NCBI RefSeq assembly: GCF_026711005.1
Contig: NZ_JAPPVJ010000001.1
Span: forward strand, 891,799 to 955,798
Direction of reading: 5' to 3'
Source of the DNA: Sphingobacterium sp. UT-1RO-CII-1
Lineage (GTDB): Bacteria > Bacteroidota > Bacteroidia > Sphingobacteriales > Sphingobacteriaceae
DNA length: 64,000 nucleotides
The notes under the pieces were generated by a model. The model made no database searches, had not been told where the DNA came from, and saw only the letters and a list, made by a program, of their open reading frames with translations. Of the stretch, positions 62,860 to 64,000 are shown one piece after another (position 1 is the first letter of the stretch; each line of letters starts with the position of its first letter). Position numbers and translations under genes: made by a program.

Positions 62860-63384
62860 GTGATCTGTTTTTCACTTTCAGTGTTCCCTTTTTCGCTTTC
62901 AGTGTTCCCTTTTTCGCTTTTAGTGATCCCTATTTGTGTTTTAGTGATTGGTTTTTGTTAAGTAGCGATCGGTGTTTTGGTTTTAGTGATCACTATTTAG
63001 CTCGAAGTGAACCCTTTGCTGCTCCATGTGATTGGTAGTTTCGAACTAGTGATTGCTTTATGTTAAGAAGTGATCACCTTTTCTTACAAAGTGATCACCT
63101 TTTCTTACAAAGTGATCCCTTTTTGCTACAAAGTGATCACTTGTTGGCTCATTGTGTTCACTTGTTGTGTAAAGGTGATCACTATGCGTGCTGAAGTGGT
63201 CGCAATTTAGTGCAAAGTGAACACATTTTCCTGTAAAGTGATCCCTTCTTGCTACAAAGCGATCCCTTGTTGGCTCATTGTGATCACTTATTGTGTAAAT
63301 GTGATTGCTTTTTGTTAACAGGTGATCACTCGATCGTACAAAGAAGTCGCTGAACGTGACAAAGTGATCCCTTTTTGTGGCGCT
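62860..63384. repeat. Array of 25 tandem 21-bp repeats with GTGATCAC core
   Basis: Every unit is 21 bp with no insertion or deletion; the unit starts lie at 62860, 62881, 62902 and so on to 63364. The consensus is roughly GTGATCacTTtTTgctacaaA. The first six bases are best kept: G at position 1 in all 25, T at position 2 in 22, G at 3 in 24, C at 6 in 21. The exact palindrome GTGATCAC occurs in seven units and GATC 15 times in 525 bp. Units 14-16 are repeated as 20-22 at 126 bp, and 11 resembles 23, so blocks were duplicated. It lies in the divergent gap between TRIC gene 2 and the rRNA promoters. Confidence 0.9.
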
Positions 63385-63481
63385 TTGTTCGTTATTACTG
63401 TCCGGTTGTTATTATTTAATTAAATTATTGTTCACAGGACCAGCGTTTTGCGGGCATTGTTTTTATTAAATCAATATTTGT

Positions 63482-63514
63482 TTTGGAAGTGATGTATTAA
63501 TTTCTCTATCTTTG
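63482..63514 (+). promoter_or_regulatory. rRNA promoter P1
   Basis: TTTG at 63482-63485 and TATCTTTG at 63507-63514 are 21 bp apart, a match to the Bacteroidota -33/-7 pattern. It lies about 100 bp after the last repeat unit. The 180-bp stretch to P2 carries no gene. Confidence 0.7.
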
Positions 63515-63662
63515 CACCACTCCGCAAGGGAGGGACGGTTTGAAAAGATGATAAAAAGCAGGAAGGGAGCATCGTTTAACGGTGTTCAGGATGCGATTAA
63601 GACTTGGTCTTAGCGTTTACTTTTAACCTTTCGGAAAGCTTTAAAAATAAATTTCACATTTA

Positions 63663-63694
63663 TTTTGCAGATATCAAAAAGGTTCTTACCTTTG
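63663..63694 (+). promoter_or_regulatory. rRNA promoter P2
   Basis: TTTTG at 63663-63667 and TACCTTTG at 63687-63694 are separated by 19 bp, the second Bacteroidota-type promoter of the rRNA operon, about 260 bp before 16S. Confidence 0.75.
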
Positions 63695-63718
63695 CAGTCC
63701 CTTCGGAAACGTAGGGTG

Positions 63719-63739
63719 CTGATCCCGCAAGGGGATCAG
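63719..63739 (+). other. Leader hairpin 1 of the rRNA operon
   Basis: ctgatccc and gggatcag form an 8-bp stem with a GCAAG loop, 25 bp past P2. A similar gcaag loop occurs in a shorter stem at about 63521-63533 (ctcc / ggag), suggesting related leader structures after P1 and P2. Confidence 0.6.
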
Positions 63740-63760
63740 GAAAATAAAATAGCTAAGTAC

Positions 63761-63774
63761 AGATCTTCGGATCT
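63761..63774 (+). other. Leader hairpin 2 (UUCG tetraloop)
   Basis: agatc and gatct pair around the very stable tetraloop TTCG in the 16S leader. Confidence 0.55.
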
Positions 63775-63812
63775 CGAAAATATAGCCAAAGTGCGACACG
63801 GCGGCGATTAAA

Positions 63813-63821
63813 GTTCTTTAA
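63813..63821 (+). promoter_or_regulatory. boxA-like antitermination element
   Basis: GTTCTTTAA fits the core of the rRNA boxA (TGCTCTTTA in E. coli), which is bound by NusB-NusE for antitermination. The position, about 135 bp before 16S, is usual. Confidence 0.6.
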
Positions 63822-63955
63822 GGAAATGATCATGTAGCGTAACGAGTAGTTGTAATTAACGAAAGTTATATATAAAAACAACCTAGTCAATAGATCAGAA
63901 ATAACAGACGATTCTAATTATTTTATAAATAGTTAGGTGTCAACAATTCATTTTT

Positions 63956-64000
<45 letters not shown>

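Noticed and set aside
63070..63384. Long stop-free frame on the minus strand of the repeat array, with a repeating D-H heptad
   Set aside because: It has no ATG, GTG or TTG start, and units to the left contain stops in the same frame; it is a by-product of the 21-bp period.
62860..63384. CRISPR array
   Set aside because: Repeats are directly adjacent 21-mers without spacers and no cas gene is present.

Overview
The window looks like a chromosomal segment of a Bacteroidota bacterium, most likely of the Sphingobacteriaceae. Base composition is AT-rich. Start codons lack Shine-Dalgarno sequences. Several genes are preceded by Bacteroidota-type promoters (TTG near -33, TAnnTTTG near -7). There is a SusC/SusD locus with its own ECF sigma factor and FecR anti-sigma factor. 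The 16S rRNA gene begins at the right edge. I see no phage, insertion sequence or CRISPR array. The taxonomic call is inference from gene content and order.

Layout. 1-9.5 kb: an Ig-like lipoprotein, mnmG with two parS-like sites upstream, an ABC-F ATPase, apaG, then a plus-strand run of an RsmI-like methylase, a membrane protein, a Nif3-like protein and a zinc-ribbon coiled-coil protein. 9.5-20 kb: a tricorn-like protease, a CPBP protease / DUF2007 / cdsA run, DUF2461, anmK, gcvH, a secreted protein, pdhB and mqnB. 20-26.5 kb: pterin genes (queD-like, folE), an O-methyltransferase, two adjacent glucosaminidase-LysM proteins, envelope proteins and a lipoprotein amidase. 26.4-32.6 kb (minus strand): a PIG-L protein, two very small membrane proteins and a sodium:solute symporter; then DUF6952, thioredoxin and peroxiredoxin. 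32.7-44.1 kb: tRNA-Arg(CCT), a Gfo/Idh/MocA oxidoreductase, a MocR regulator facing a GNAT gene, uxaB with an SLC13 carrier, an MFS carrier and a second tricorn-like protease. 44.7-54.4 kb: a TRIC-type protein and a signalling SusC/SusD locus (sigma, FecR, SusC with STN domain, SusD, DUF1080, Gfo/Idh/MocA), plausibly for uptake and 3-keto-type processing of a glycoside. 54.7-62.8 kb: a small outer-membrane-like protein, HU, a TPR protein, a 29-aa ribosomal-type peptide, RNase E/G, miaA, another Gfo/Idh/MocA protein, a YHLQG-like protein, def and a second TRIC protein.

62.86-64.0 kb: a non-coding array of 25 degenerate repeats, each exactly 21 bp with no insertion or deletion, centred on the palindrome GTGATCAC. 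It is followed by two Bacteroidota-type promoters, a structured leader, a boxA-like element and the 5' end of 16S rRNA. The array is the most unusual object in the window. Other points worth attention are a complete intrinsic terminator inside the first codons of miaA, the parS pair at mnmG, a 39-aa membrane peptide coupled to the symporter, and three short gene-like remnants in intergenic DNA.
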